A DNA stretch of 64,000 nt from Incurvaria masculella. Taxonomy: Eukaryota; Arthropoda; Insecta; Lepidoptera; Incurvariidae. Positions 1 through 11,826 of this stretch are shown piece after piece. Position numbers and translations under genes: made by a program. The stretch spans positions 13,104,501-13,168,500 of the forward strand of contig OX335651.1 of the NCBI GenBank assembly GCA_946894095.1. The letters run 5' to 3'. Each line of letters starts with the position of its first letter. The first letter of the stretch is position 1. The notes below the pieces were generated by a model. That model saw only the letters and a program-made list of their open reading frames with translations, ran no database searches and was not told the DNA's origin.

Positions 1-466
1 ATACCAATTATGAATTTAGTACTAATTTGTAACAATTTTTCCTTTCAATTCAAAGCGTGTGCGTTGCGTTTGTTTTCAGCGAGTGGCGTGGTTCTGTGCA
101 GCTAGCGCGAACACAGCTGTAGTCAGTGTACGTCCAGTATTATATTCTGTGGTGTACGTGACGTGCGCGCCGATGTAATATGGCGACCAAGATGGCCAAT
201 TTCGCCTCCACTTCGTAACTTTTAACACTGAACTCGCAGAAATTTGAGAAGGAATCTTACTCCAAACCGTTAATTTGTTGGCTGGTAGGCGTCGCAAGTC
301 CATCAGCGCACTATTATTTCTAATAAACAATGTCTAATGGCACAAGGTATTTATATGTTTTCGCTGCTTCATAGTCAAATTGGGGCAAACTTACTGGGGT
401 TTGTAGCCCTGAACACAATTGTACACTTCCATTTAACACTGTACTACACAGTAGATTTCGCTACAA

Positions 467-645
467 CACTAAGACTGAGATAAATAGTCGTAACAAAAAC
501 GAAGACTAACGGAAGGTAGTACTTTGTGACGTCACTTCGACACATTTTGTATGGACGCAATCTCAAAGTAATGCAAATTGACGTCACAAATTACTACTTT
601 TCGTTAGTCTTAGTTTCTGTTACGACTATTTATCTCAGCCTAAGT
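467..645. mobile_element. Palindromic MITE in a DnaJ intron
   Basis: Two arms of about 70 bases (467-534 and 579-645) are inverted copies, both containing GAGATAAATAGTCGTAACA and both ending inward at TGACGTCA. The spacer is about 44 bases. No coding capacity. A foldback, non-autonomous DNA transposon is the natural reading. Confidence 0.75.
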
Positions 646-948
646 TTGAGATTTTGGCATGCGAAAATAATATTTTTAGGGAGCCCGCTTAAAGCAGGTA
701 TAATCGTCACTTTGAATCAGCAACACGTGCATAATACAAATAGGAAAATATTCATGCAAGAATTCAGAATGCAAACCGAGTGCGATGGAGAATGCAAGGC
801 GACTGGTGCGTACCTTGCATACCTTGCAACCCTCTGATAAGAACAAAACTATACTTTGGGTTTCTCACGTAGTGCTTTGGGTTCAGTTATCTGCTGTTAC
901 CTGTACATTCAGTCACACTTTGCTTAATTCCTTGTAAAAAAAAATTAC

Positions 949-1104
949 TTCATGCTCTTTCTCGTCCAGCAGAATGACGAGGTCTCCAGCCTCCAACTCG
1001 GGCTCCTGGTCGCCCTCTCCCGCGAACACGATCTTCTGTCCGTCCGTCATGCCCTTGTCCACGTGCACTTCTAGGATCTTGCGCGTCCGCACCGTCTTGC
1101 GACC
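949..1104 (-). CDS. DNAJA1: DnaJ-A coding exon 4 (start of C-terminal domain)
   Basis: 52 codons: [18 protein letters not shown] followed by [16 protein letters not shown] and [11 protein letters not shown]. The acceptor is TTTGTACAG|GGT and the donor GAA|GTAATT. No further coding exon is visible between here and base 1, so the gene continues off the left edge. Confidence 0.92.
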
Positions 1105-4100
1105 CTGTACAAAGCGATGCACACGAATCAGTATAACAGTCACGATGAACAAAATCGTCAACATAAAATTAGTAACTCTCTTGTTTTTATATAAATTATG
1201 GTACTAAACCTTAACCTAGTTAGTAGAGTATGGGAACTACATTATACATGACTTGGAACCATGCAGTGACACACATCTTTTGAGAAAATGCACATTTCAA
1301 TCTCAGTTTCGAATCCGCTGTCACGATAATGTCGAGTTTAGTTTACTGCGGGTTTTTAAACTACATTGTATAACACTTGGCTTACCACAGTCTGAGATAA
1401 GCCAAGTGTTACACAATACAGATTGTAGTGACATTAGAAACCAACGTGTATGCAAAATCTTAACCTATTCAACCACGGTAACTAGTTCATCATCAACTAG
1501 TAATATTTGCAACAGGCAGACATAAAAAAAGAAAGCTGAACATAGTTTTCTGAAATGGACAGTCCGGATGGCTACCTGGCAGTTCTTGCAGCGATCCTTA
1601 GGATCGATGATTTCGCGCTGGCCGCGGCACTCGCTGCAGACAGTCTGTATCTGCTGGAGCATGCCCGGAGCGAGCTGCTGGATCTGCACCTGCATGCCTG
1701 TGCCGTGGCACGACTGGCACGTCTGCACCGCCCCCTGCACGACACATGCCAAATATTGTACTCTTCGACGCGTGCCACTTGTTAGGTGACTTATGATTGT
1801 AATGAGCACAAAATTTTCAACAGAGCTTATTCTAAAAAAGGGATAGCTGACTAGAACTGAATATTCATATGTAAGATTCTAAAAAAGGGATGGCTGACTA
1901 GAACCGAATATTCATGTGTAGGGTCTCTACATAATTCCGGGCACACATAAGGTACTTGTGTCTCACCGCCGACCATGAAATATAAGCGAGTAGAGCTATA
2001 AACTGGAAACAAGTTGAAGAGCAGCTAGAAGTGAGTGTGTGAAGTTCCGATAGTTTGGTCGCTGAGCTATCACTCTCGGAAGCGTCAATTTTCAAAGACA
2101 GTGTGATTACCACCGACGAAGAACTTGGCTAAATTTGACAGCATGAGGTGAAGAATGAAAGATGAAGGCCCACCTTCTTGCCTCCGCGCCCCTCGCACTT
2201 ATCACAGATGACGTTCTTCTGCAGCGCCAGCTTGCGCACGGCGCCCTTGTACAGCTCGTCCAGGGTCACGGCCAGCTGGTGGATCACGTCCTTGCCCTTG
2301 CGCTCGCGCCGCCGCCCGCCGCGCCCGCTGAACCCGCCGCCGAAGAACATGTCGAAGAGGTCCATCGGCGAGGAGAACCCGCTGCCGCCGGCGCCACCCT
2401 CCTTCAGCGCCTGCTCCCCGCCTGAACCAGGTAAATGGATTTGTTTTTTTTTTTCTGGAGGTGTTTGGATGTGTTCACAAGACATAATTTCATAAAATAA
2501 TTTTTATTGATAAAACTAATGAGTTAACGGCCGGCGACCACATATCTATGATAAAGCAATGACTAGTCTTTTTTTTAAATAAAGTTGACGGACTCTGATT
2601 GATTGTGAAAACTTTTTTAATTTATAAATTAGCAAAATTTGGCAATTTTGGTAAATGGCTAATACCACACAACTAAGTGCCATGCCAGGACCTACATTAT
2701 ATTGCTGGGCTACATTGAACTGGATGGAAAACATAGACAACCTTCCACCTTCGTGCATTCAATGCGATGGTACCAAAACGGACGGGATTAACCCTACCAC
2801 CTAGTAAAGTGAGGAATTTTACGTGGAATCCGAAACTCAGCCAGCCTTTGAAAACTCGTTGAAAACTGTCACGCATCTAGAACCCAACTGTGCTCATAGT
2901 TGGTTCACAAAGCTAATTGAACCGCAAGGTGTCGTGTCATATCCCAAAATCATGCATATTTTTTCCATCTTGAATGTTTAGGTATTTAAGTTATTAATTA
3001 AAATTGATTACTGAATTTATATTTTTATTTATTTACCGTTCAGAAATTCCAGCGAAGAACTGGCAAGAAACTCCGCTGGTAATTTTTTGAACGTCCATTT
3101 AGTCTAAATTTAAAAAAAGTATTTTTTTATTATTATATTGTAATGCACTAGCAGCATCATGCTGATGCGTGCACTTCTTTTTATGCACTTGCACTTTTGT
3201 TTTTAAGCACTTGCACTTATTTATTTATTGTCTTGTCAATGTTTTTTTTTAATTTTAAGTAAAGATCCAGTTTGTTGTTGAAAACATTTACTGACGATGC
3301 ACTTATTATTTCCTCAGGTAGGCAGTTCCAATTATCCACAACTCGGTTTGTTAGGAAATGTTTTCGAGGATTTGTTGATGCTTGGGTGCGATTAAACTTT
3401 AGCGAGTGACATTGTTTTGAAATAATTTGCCGCTGGTAACAATCACAGGTAAAAACAGTAAATTGATATGAATTGACGAGAATCAACAATTTCATGTTGT
3501 ATGCAACAGTTCATGACAAACATCAGTTTATTTGTAAAGACCATGCCAGCCATCTAACATGTTGCCAATTGGAGCAAGCCAGTCCCCACAAACATAACCC
3601 GTTCACGAGCATCACACCGGGCACAGCCATCGCGCAAGGACCTTAAAGCAATGCACTACTCCAGTGGCAACAAGAAAATTTGTAAAACCTTTGCACAATT
3701 TGGATTTCATAATATTATTTCTGTTATGAACTACTACAGTGACCTCTAGCAAAAAGTCAGAAAACATTATTATTCTTACAGCTAAAAAAAAACTATATAA
3801 TATTAACCCTTTAAATTCACTAGTACCACCACCTACAGAAAATACTACCCACCTACCATTAATCTCGTTTCAACTGTACATACATAGTAAGTCTGAAATA
3901 ACAAGTTTTAAAATGATGGCTTTCCTCGATTATATTTTCCTTGCTTATATAGCCAATTTTTTTATTCAGTCAATTACACAAAAAAGTGTAATTAAAGCGC
4001 ACAGTAAAATTGCAACTTTAATTCAGTTTATAAAATAAGGAATCATACTTCACTTGTGAGATAACTTGGAAGAAATTTCGAATTCAAGTCAAGATGAAAA

Positions 4101-7100
4101 AAGCCGCACCACACCGACAGAAATGGTACCTCGCTTGCGCCTTTCATGGCGCCTATTGAAGGGGTAAGATGTCTTGTAGGTACCGAAACTACTTTCTAGG
4201 TCATGCTTAACACTTTTAATTAAACGAAGGCTTAAGACGTGCCAATATCTGTAAGAAGCTTTAACTAAGTCCTTATAATATCATCTAGCTGCAGCGATGA
4301 AGCCGTACAGGACGATTAACCCTGAGTCGGACTGAAAGTAGGAATCTTCAAAATTTTATTTCATATAAAATTTCCTTTTTTACTTTGTACCCTGTACCTT
4401 AAAAGTTATACATAATTTGTTATTATAAGATGATGTAACTTCAAATATTAATCATGGCGTTGGTAAGGAATAAATCTTTATTAATGAGCAAAATAGAATT
4501 GGCTTTCTATAGTCTGTTACTACCTACCCATTTTGCTGACATAATGTACATGCCTCGTGCCAGAGTACATGCGGCAAAAGCAACAAAGCGCAGTCAGCCG
4601 TCAAACTTGTTTATCGGCTTAGGATTATAACAAACATATACTAACTAAACATAACTACTGTTTCCCATTTAACACAAATTCATATTCAATAATTTCCTCA
4701 TTCTAAGCATTATCATTCATTGCTATGCAGACCAGTGTTGCTTTATCCCACTTGAGAACTAAGGAAGAACAAGACGTAGGTTTCTTCTATATGCCTATGC
4801 AGCACCGCACGCCGCAAGCAAACGCCGATCGCGAGCATGTGCGAAGCAGCCCTCTCGGTATGTGGCACATGTATGTAGATTGTAAGTGTCGATTGTTTTG
4901 ATAGATTTTTCTATGGCAATCAAACTAGCCGACACATACAAAATCGTCGAGCCTTAGGTAAAAAAAGCCTTAGGTAATTTTAAACAAAAACAACGCTTGC
5001 CAGAAAGGCTATTAATAGGGTAGGTGCGTCGGTTTACGACCAGTTAGTTACTTTTCGAACTTCAAAGTGAAATAAAAAATATTTTCATTAATGATTTATA
5101 GACTTTTAGTATTCATAAAAGGAGTTTGGTAATTTTAGTTGAAAGTTAAAATTATGAAATCAGTGCAGAATCAGTAGTTATTTCTAAAAAAAATCAAACT
5201 AAAAAAGAGGTCAAAAAATTAGTTTACGACCACTTTACTCAGTTTCCGACCACCACATATTCCAGTTTACGACCATGGCTTAGTTTAATTAATTTTCATT
5301 TTCAGATAATTACGTATTCATTTTCTTCAAATCCCAAGGGTAAAATGTAACATTATATTTTACTTCACTACTTCTAACCAAGCCCTTGTTACATTTAAAA
5401 GGTTTTTCTTGTACTGCCTCATTGAAAAGTCCTGAAAAGTCGGTACATTTGAGGTGGTAAAAAAAATATATAATTTATATACTATCTTTTTTTTTTTTTT
5501 TTTATTATTTGAAACTGCAATCTGTCAGTTTATAGACATTTATCAGTTTTTTTGTTAGGAATAGTTGTCTTGAGTGTGGCAAATGTCCATTGACATTTCC
5601 ACAAAAAGGTACACAGCTTATAAGACTAAGCTGTTATTAGATCTTGGGGTGCCGTTCTCTTCAGTCTAGTGAAGACCCTCCTCGGTTTCATCAAGTTTGA
5701 GGCTAATTTATTTGGGTGTTCATCGAGTCTTGATTTGTATGCTGCTGTTTTTGTTTTAGCTTCCTCCTTTACTGATGGGATTTGGAGTTCCAGATGGAGC
5801 CTGTTGTTCGTAACATACCATGGTGCGTTGACAATCATGCGCAGAATCTTTGATTGAAATCTTTGGAGGATTTCTAGGTTGGAGTTAGCGGTTGTGCCCC
5901 ATAGTTGGATTCCGTAGGACCAGATAGGTTTGAGAATAGTTTTGTATAGGAGGAGTTTGTTTTTGGAATGAAGTTGTGATTTGGGACCTATAAGCCAGTA
6001 AATGTTTCGCAGTCTTTGACTAAGCGCTTTTCTTTTGGTAAAGATGTGTTTTTTCCATGTAAGGCGTCTGTCCAGGTAGACACCTAGATATTTAGCATCG
6101 TTGGCCTGAGGTATTGGACAGCCATTAAGCGTAACTGGAGGGCAGGTTTCTCGTCTAAGTGTGTAAGTTACCTGGACTGATTTTGTTTCATTAGCCTTTA
6201 TACGCCACTCTTTCAACCATGAGGATATTTTATCAAGGCTTTTCTGTAGATTGGCTGATGCTTTTAAGTTATTTTCATTAATAGCCAGGGCAGCTGTGTC
6301 ATCTGCGAAGGTACCCATTACTACTCCTTCGGATAGAGGTAAATCTGCTGTAAACAGTAGATACAAAGTAGGGCCCAGAACACTTCCTTGGGGCACCCCA
6401 GCATGAATTTCGTGGAGTTTTGTCACCTCTTCGCCATGCTTTACAAAGTAATGTCTGGATTTCAAGTAGGATTTCAGAAAGATGAAGTAATTTATGGGAA
6501 GCATTTTTTTTATTTTGTAAAGTAGTCCATCATGCCAGACTCAATCAAAAGCCTGGGATATGTCAAGGAAAGCGGCTGCGCAGTACTTTTTATGTTCAAA
6601 TGTGTAGTTTATATTATCTACAAGCCTATGTATTTGTTCAATAGTGCTGTGCTTTTGCCTAAATCCAAATTGATGGTCAGGGATCAGCTTGCTTTTCTTT
6701 ACTATAGGTAATAAACGATTTAAAAATAGTGTTTCCATTACTTTGGAGGGGACTGGAAGCAGACTTATTGGGCGGTAGGATGACACTTCCTCAGGACGTT
6801 TGCCAGGTTTCAACACCATGATTATCTGTGCTACTTTCCACTGGGGAGGCATAAACCCTGCTCTCAGTACTGAGTTGAATAACTGCGTTAGGAAGAGTAG
6901 GCCATTGTCAGGTAGTTCTTTTAATACCTTTGCGGTTATTAAGTCATAGCCTGGGGATTTGTGCGGTTGCAGTTTTTTTATGACCGAAGATACTTCAGTT
7001 TTTGTGAACTTAGTAATGGGCAAGTCTAATTGATATGTTTCATTTAGTATTGATAAAGCTTCTTCTTCAACATGAGCCGGGCCTTCGTTTGGATTCGGGA

Positions 7101-9300
7101 TGAATACTGTAGTCAGGTGTTTAGCAAAAGCTTCAGCTTTGTTGATGTCACTCTTTGCCCACGTATTGTCAACATTGCGAATTGGACGTTTAAAAGTAAT
7201 GGGACGTGTGAGGCTCTTTGTAGCCTTCCAGAGTGAGTAATTTGTTTCAGCTGTTGGGTCTAGGTGAGTGAGATATTTCTTGACCCTCTGATTTTTCTCC
7301 CTGCTAAGTAGCTTCTTAAGTTGAGCAGTTCGAAAGTTAAGTTTTCTTTTATCTGCTGGGAAACATGATTGCTGCCACAGTTTCCTAGCTTTACGTTTCT
7401 CTGCTATCTTATCCCTTATGGTTTTGGAGCATTGGGGTCTGCTAGGGCTGGTTAGGTAGGATGGAGATGCAATCCAGGCGGACTGCTGGACACAGTTATT
7501 AAAGTGCTCTACTGCATATTCAATGTCGTCATGTGTCTTTAGTGGTAAGTTTGTATTGAGGTTGGATGACACCAACATCCGGAACAAATCCCAGTCAGTT
7601 TTTAGATTATGCAAAGTGCATGGTCTCACTTCTTGGCTGACTTCGCTGTTTATTGTTACCAGTACTGGAGAGTGATTAGACGATAATTCCAGCTTTGCTT
7701 CAGCTTTTATGTAGGCGTTGGCGATCCCTTTTGTTACACAAAAGTCTATCAGGTCTGGCGTTTTTGCAGTGTCTGTTGGCCAGTAAGTCGGGTTACCACA
7801 GGAAACAGCGTTTAGTTTAAGAGCTTGCATAGCGAGCAAAAGTTGGCGTCCTTTGGTGGTTGTTAATCGAGATCCCCAATTTGTATGTTTGGCATTATAG
7901 TCTCCGCCAGCTATAAAGCGTTCACCTAACGTGCTAAAGAATGCCTTATATTCCTCTTTGCTTATCTTGTGTTTAGGTGAGCTATATAGAGCAGATATGG
8001 TGAGGCATCCCAACCAGTCTTCAACTTCGATGCTTGTGGCTTGAATCTTAGTTTCGCAATAGGCTTTTAGTTCATGATGCTTAATGTTCTGTTTTATGAG
8101 AATTGCTGAGCCACCATGAGCAGAGCCATCGGGGTGCATCTTATCTATCTTAAAAATGTATTTTTTTATAGACCAATATTCAACTTACTGTTTTGACAAA
8201 TATTAGAAACAACTCGAGAAACACCCTCAAAGTCACTCCATAAAACGTTGGTTCCGAACCCTATTGACTTGCATAGTAGGTATGTCTACCTATAGCTAAA
8301 TTCAAACTTGGAAATAATATTAAACAAGGTGAAATTAATGCGTTTTTGGCTGGTCGCATACCAGATTGCGGTAAAGCTAGTTTTAATCATACGACCACCA
8401 AATTATCCATACAAAATTCTAAATCATATAAAAAAACTAAACCGTAAAAATGCATCTTGTTCTAGTATTCGATCACTATTGATATTGCTAGATATATTTT
8501 AGTGGTCGTAAACTAACTGGATTGATTTAAAATGAAGAAGGAGGGAGCTAGACAAAAGAAAATGGCTCGTAAGAAGTTATTTTGTAAGACAAAGACAAAT
8601 CAGTTTCTCTGCGTTTAGGTTAGTAATCCGACCACCCGGTCGAAAACTAAATTTGTGGTTGAATTCCTATTCCACTTTCCGACCATCACGTTTTTACAAA
8701 TAATTGATAATACACATGAATAATATCCATTCTGAAGGCTTCTTTGATCTATAATCATGATAAAAGAACCCAGTTACGTTGCAGAAGTGAGTAAAAATCG
8801 CTTAAAACTCACCTCGCGTCGATCCCCTTGCACTATTTTTCCTGCAAATACTTCAACGTATTCGCTTTTGCAATGCAACCGAAAAACTGAGAAATTTGTG
8901 GTTTGCACTGTACTTATAGTGTAGCCAGTTTGGATTTTTGTTTTTACTCAAAGAATAGTTATCAAAAATATGTTAAAAAAATTAAGTAATGACATATTAC
9001 CCCCCAAATCCCTATTAACTTGTTTTGTAAGCAGCAAGACCATGAAATGGTCGTAAACTGAACCCGGTCAGGAAACCAGCGCAATTACCCTACCTTGATC
9101 ATATATCCTCTTCTTCTCTGGATTGGAGAGAACCTCGTACGCTTGAGATATCTGCTTAAACCTCTCGCCTTCATTGGGGTTCTTGTCGGGGTGATACTTG
9201 AGGGCAAGCTTCCTGTATGCCTTCTTTAATTCCTCCTGGGAGCATCCTGGCTTCACGCCCAGCACGTCATAGTAAGTAGTCTCCTTCACCATTTTAAAGC
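949..9300 (-). CDS. DNAJA1: DnaJ/Hsp40 co-chaperone, type A (DNAJA1/Droj2-like), partial
   Basis: J-domain co-chaperone that stimulates Hsp70 ATP hydrolysis and delivers unfolded clients in the cytosol. Four coding exons on the minus strand join in frame: 9094-9292, 2174-2421, 1576-1734 and 949-1104 (254 codons). Seen in order: J domain at residues 5-67 with HPD at 34-36; Gly/Phe-rich linker ([10 protein letters not shown]); a cysteine-rich zinc domain with C-x2-C pairs at 139-142, 155-158, 182-185 and 198-201; and the start of the client-binding domain (ILEVHVDKG). The family is about 400 residues, so roughly 140 C-terminal residues lie left of base 1. The start [12 protein letters not shown] is the conserved one. 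Oddity: the third zinc repeat reads CSECRGQR, with Arg where the usual CxxCxGxG has Gly. A transposon forms most of the first coding intron and reaches its donor. Confidence 0.93.
1576..1734 (-). CDS. DNAJA1: DnaJ-A coding exon 3 (zinc-finger core)
   Basis: 53 codons in phase 0 on both sides. Encodes [12 protein letters not shown], the [10 protein letters not shown] loop, CSECRGQR and DRCKNCQ. The acceptor is CGTGCAG|GGG and the donor CAG|GTAGCC. Confidence 0.93.
2174..2421 (-). CDS. DNAJA1: DnaJ-A coding exon 2 (Gly/Phe linker and first zinc motif)
   Basis: Encodes [10 protein letters not shown], the glycine-rich linker, the substrate-binding start ([17 protein letters not shown]) and [11 protein letters not shown]. 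The acceptor is GGTTCAG|GC and the donor AAG|GTGGGC. Phase agrees with both neighbours. Confidence 0.93.
2648..2845 (-). mobile_element. SINE body copy (5S-SINE family), minus strand
   Basis: Inverse copy of the body seen intact at 61436-61658: the landmarks GGTTAATCCCGTCC-like, GGTACCATCGCATTGAATG, TCCAGTTCAATGTAGC and GGCATGGCACTTAGT occur in order on the minus strand. The 5S-like head is missing. Intronic in DnaJ. Confidence 0.7.
3217..3500 (-). pseudogene. 3' end of a non-LTR retrotransposon reverse transcriptase ORF
   Basis: Encodes [20 protein letters not shown] followed by [15 protein letters not shown]. This is the conserved C-terminal motif of CR1/Jockey-like LINE polyproteins (R-x-x-F-x-x-x-R-V-V-x-x-W-N-x-L-P). 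Only about 90 codons remain, so this is a 5'-truncated dead copy. The clade is not certain. Confidence 0.6.
3501..5017. other. AT-rich intron sequence, nothing recognised
   Basis: Part of the first coding intron of DnaJ. I see no coding similarity and no clear repeat structure here. Confidence 0.5.
5489..8144 (-). mobile_element. Jockey-type LINE, 5'-truncated, with target-site duplication
   Basis: A non-LTR retrotransposon on the minus strand ends in a poly(A) tract (T-run at about 5487-5505). It is bounded by CTATCTT at 5482-5488 and 8145-8151, a credible 7-bp target-site duplication. It inserted into the TIR element described separately. The gag-like ORF1 and the start of ORF2 are missing. 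Confidence 0.8.
5626..8139 (-). pseudogene. LINE ORF2: endonuclease and reverse transcriptase with one stop codon
   Basis: One continuous reading frame, apart from a single TGA at 6541-6543. The N-terminal part is an apurinic-type endonuclease ([16 protein letters not shown], then [11 protein letters not shown] and SSNHSPVLV). The C-terminal part is a reverse transcriptase ([46 protein letters not shown], catalytic FADD). The stop falls right after QAFD, where relatives usually have Arg; CGA to TGA is the simplest explanation. No frameshift was seen, so the copy is young. The endonuclease domain is incomplete at its start. Confidence 0.88.
9094..9292 (-). CDS. DNAJA1: DnaJ-A coding exon 1 (J domain)
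   Basis: Encodes residues 1-66 plus one base of codon 67: the whole J domain, including KYHPDKNP and the YDQ end. The acceptor TTTATTGCAG precedes the exon at 9301, and the 5' UTR occupies 9293-9300, so an upstream non-coding exon must exist. The donor is G|GTAGGG. Its bases from +4 onward belong to an inserted TIR element. Confidence 0.93.
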
Positions 9301-10561
9301 CTGCAATAAACATTTACCTGAGTTTCTAATTCTGTTAGCAACATAACAAGAAACATGTATGCTTTCATTGTTCATTTCTGAAGTGCATATATGAATATAA
9401 TTTTGTCACCTATGTTAGGTTCCGGCATTGTGTAACCCCAATTGAATGAAATTGTCTGTATTTTGAACTGATTAAAAAAATGGTGATTCCCATAGAGCAT
9501 TAGCATGTTGCGTTGCTTAGGCTTATGACTTGGTGAGCAGTCACTTATAAAGAAAATATTAAATACTGGCTGAGGTACCTGGCTCCGCTCGGGTCAATGT
9601 AATTTTGGACGATTTTTTTGATAATCTTACAGGTACCTAACATTTTTTCGGGACAAATATTATCCCATGTAATCCAGGTAATTTGCTATATTTGTGCCAA
9701 ATCCCATACAAATCCGCAGCAGATTTAGTAACATCCAAACATACAAACTGTCGCATTATAATATAAGTAGGATACATAAACCAAAGATCCTGGTGATGTT
9801 TAATCTTTTAGAACAATTATTGGGTCCAGTTTGGCATCAATGGCATCGTCAACCTACTCCAGCAAGATCGTTTGCAGAACCAGAATTGTACCCCTAGGGA
9901 CCTAATAGATGGCCACTGTCACAAATATGATATGACCAGCACGATGTTCAGGAACTTTGGCTGCATGCATAACTTTACAATTTTTTATTAATATCTTGAA
10001 TTCATCAGCTAGTTTACAGTGTAAGTATACTTGGCCTAGAGGAGAGGTGAGGTAGGAGCCAGAAGACTACAGATGTTTAACTCGGGGAAGTTCCTACGTT
10101 TGGGTTTTGTGGGCGCGACGACGGAAGTAATACGTGCACGAGTAGCGTGCGTAACTCAAATATGTGAAATCTCAAAGGCACTTGAGGAATTTATTAACTC
10201 TCAATTTAAAATGGCTCCCGAGTAACTATCAATGTTGGAGTTTTGCATCAATGATAAATGACAAAAGCGACCTGTCATGGTGACAAGGCCATCGCTCGTG
10301 GGATTTCATCCGACTTCATCAGTTTGAGGATGCCAGAAACGTGTATGGTGAACATAGACCGTTACTGTATATAGTGACTCTGTTTCGATTATTATTACTG
10401 TAAAACCTAATATTTCTGCGTAACAGGAAAGCAGAGTGGATGTTCCAGATCATTCCATTTCACGCTAATTCAATCATACTCATACCGCAACGCGGAAATG
10501 TGATTGCGTGAAGACTTCGTCCATGAATTCATTATCTAGAATATAAGCGATTTCAACTTAC

Positions 10562-10700
10562 AACTCTTCGAAGATTATACACCCTGAAGCAGACAGACAC
10601 TTGGAATACTTTCGAAAAAGAATTAAATCGAAGACGATCGTCTGAACCACTCAAAAATGTCAGCTGTACACGAACTCGCGCGAGCAATACCGATTGCCGC
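10562..10700 (-). promoter_or_regulatory. Probable 5' non-coding exon and start region of the DnaJ gene
   Basis: The first coding exon begins with a splice acceptor, so a non-coding leader exon is expected upstream. A consensus donor, GAGTT|GTAAGT, lies at 10561 on the minus strand, about 1.26 kb upstream, just below a heat-shock-type element. The leader exon is inferred from this. Its 5' end is not visible and the upper bound given is approximate. Confidence 0.35.
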
Positions 10701-10718
10701 ACCGAAAGAGAGACCAAT

Positions 10719-10731
10719 TTCCAGAAATTTC
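10719..10731 (-). promoter_or_regulatory. Heat-shock element upstream of the DnaJ gene
   Basis: TTCCAGAAATTTC is an exact three-unit heat-shock element (TTC-nn-GAA-nn-TTC) bound by HSF trimers. It sits about 160 bases upstream of the candidate leader-exon donor, where a proximal promoter would be. Heat induction is expected for many Hsp40 genes. Chance occurrence cannot be excluded. Confidence 0.5.
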
Positions 10732-11454
10732 CACATCTACCATAATGCTTTTTCCATACTTTTAATAGGGGCTTCTCTTTCTCACTTAGTCATTTTAAAA
10801 GCAACAACCCTGTGTCGTTAGAAAATGCTTGTAGCGTGGAACTACTTACCCGAAAGAATATAACGTTAATTTTATTGTAAGGGAAGTCAATAGAGCTCAT
10901 TATACTCAGTAATATATGTGAAAACAAACCGGAAATGACAAATGAAAACCATAGATTTCATTGCAATGGACAAAAGACTCAACTTGAAGGATACATAAAA
11001 CTCACTGGGCAGCAGGCTACTCGGGAAGCGAACACGATAAGTTCTCGCATGAGAAGCTGGCAAAATCATATAAAAGTAGGCATCGTTTTTCTTTCTTTCT
11101 AAAATAACTCATTACTTTTGAAATTATTCATTTTTATTTTGTATCGCCGTCCAGTGGTTCTAGAACATTTCTAGCTTTTTGAATTTTCATGTAAAAAAAA
11201 GATACTCACTGAGAGGAGTATTCACAACTATGGAGAAAAGTCGTATATATAAAAGATTAAAGTTTTTTTTAGAAACCTAATGCGTTATTCTATTTTTCAA
11301 TTAGTATAATTACGCACACACAATAGAAACAAACATCATCAGTTTATTTGACGGCCCCTGTAAATTTAAATTTAATATTAGAATATAGTACTATTATTTA
11401 AAAAATGAAAAATGATTGTGTCCTGAAAACAATCAATAAATATTTCACAGCCCT

Positions 11455-11590
11455 ATTCAGTATGGGCAGACTAACTTTAGCCCACGTATTAAGGTCGGAC
11501 TAAACCGGTTTTTGTATGGTTAGTCCGGTGCTAATCTCGTACTAAGTTTTGACAGGTGCTCTCTGAATACGACTGTAAATCACTGAATTT
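11455..11590. mobile_element. Partial MITE of the TATTCAGAGTGGGCG family
   Basis: Contains the internal sequence GGACTAAACCGGTTTTTGTATGG and the TTTTGACAGGTGCTCTCTGAATACGACTG end shared with the complete copy at 12086-12235. Its outer left end is degenerate. Confidence 0.6.
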
Positions 11591-11826
11591 TGTCTCATGC
11601 TGCATCGAGCAAGCGACGGGGTATGAATGAAGTGGCATAGGATTCATATTATCCGCCTAAAATTTTCTTTTATTTTAAAAAATAACAAATACAATAAAAA
11701 AAAAATATTTAAAAAATATGAAAGATGCATTGATGATCTAGCTATATTTGAAACCTGCAACAATTAAAAGATTTCACAGGTTCTCTATAAATACGACTTT
11801 CACAGTCATAATTTAACAGCACTATT

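Larger units (their letters stand above)
5018..9090. mobile_element. TIR DNA transposon with iterated TTTACGACCA motifs, split by a LINE
   Basis: The left end GGGTAGGTGCGTCGGTTT matches, imperfectly, the inverted right end GGGTAATTGCGCTGGTTT. Both ends are flanked by TA, compatible with a TA target duplication. The motif GTTTACGACCA and close variants recur at about 5031, 5221, 5239, 5262, 8388, 8501, 8627, 8672 and 9045, on both strands and only within this interval. Without the nested LINE the element is about 1.4 kb. No transposase is visible, so it is non-autonomous. The TA flanks suggest the mariner/Tc1 group, but the TIR does not identify a family. Confidence 0.65.

Noticed and set aside
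76..330. 84-codon minus-strand frame at the left edge
   Set aside because: No similarity to the missing DnaJ C-terminus or any family I know. Lies in the DnaJ intron.
3739..4038. 99-codon plus-strand frame in the DnaJ intron
   Set aside because: AT-rich low-complexity composition and no motif. Chance frame.
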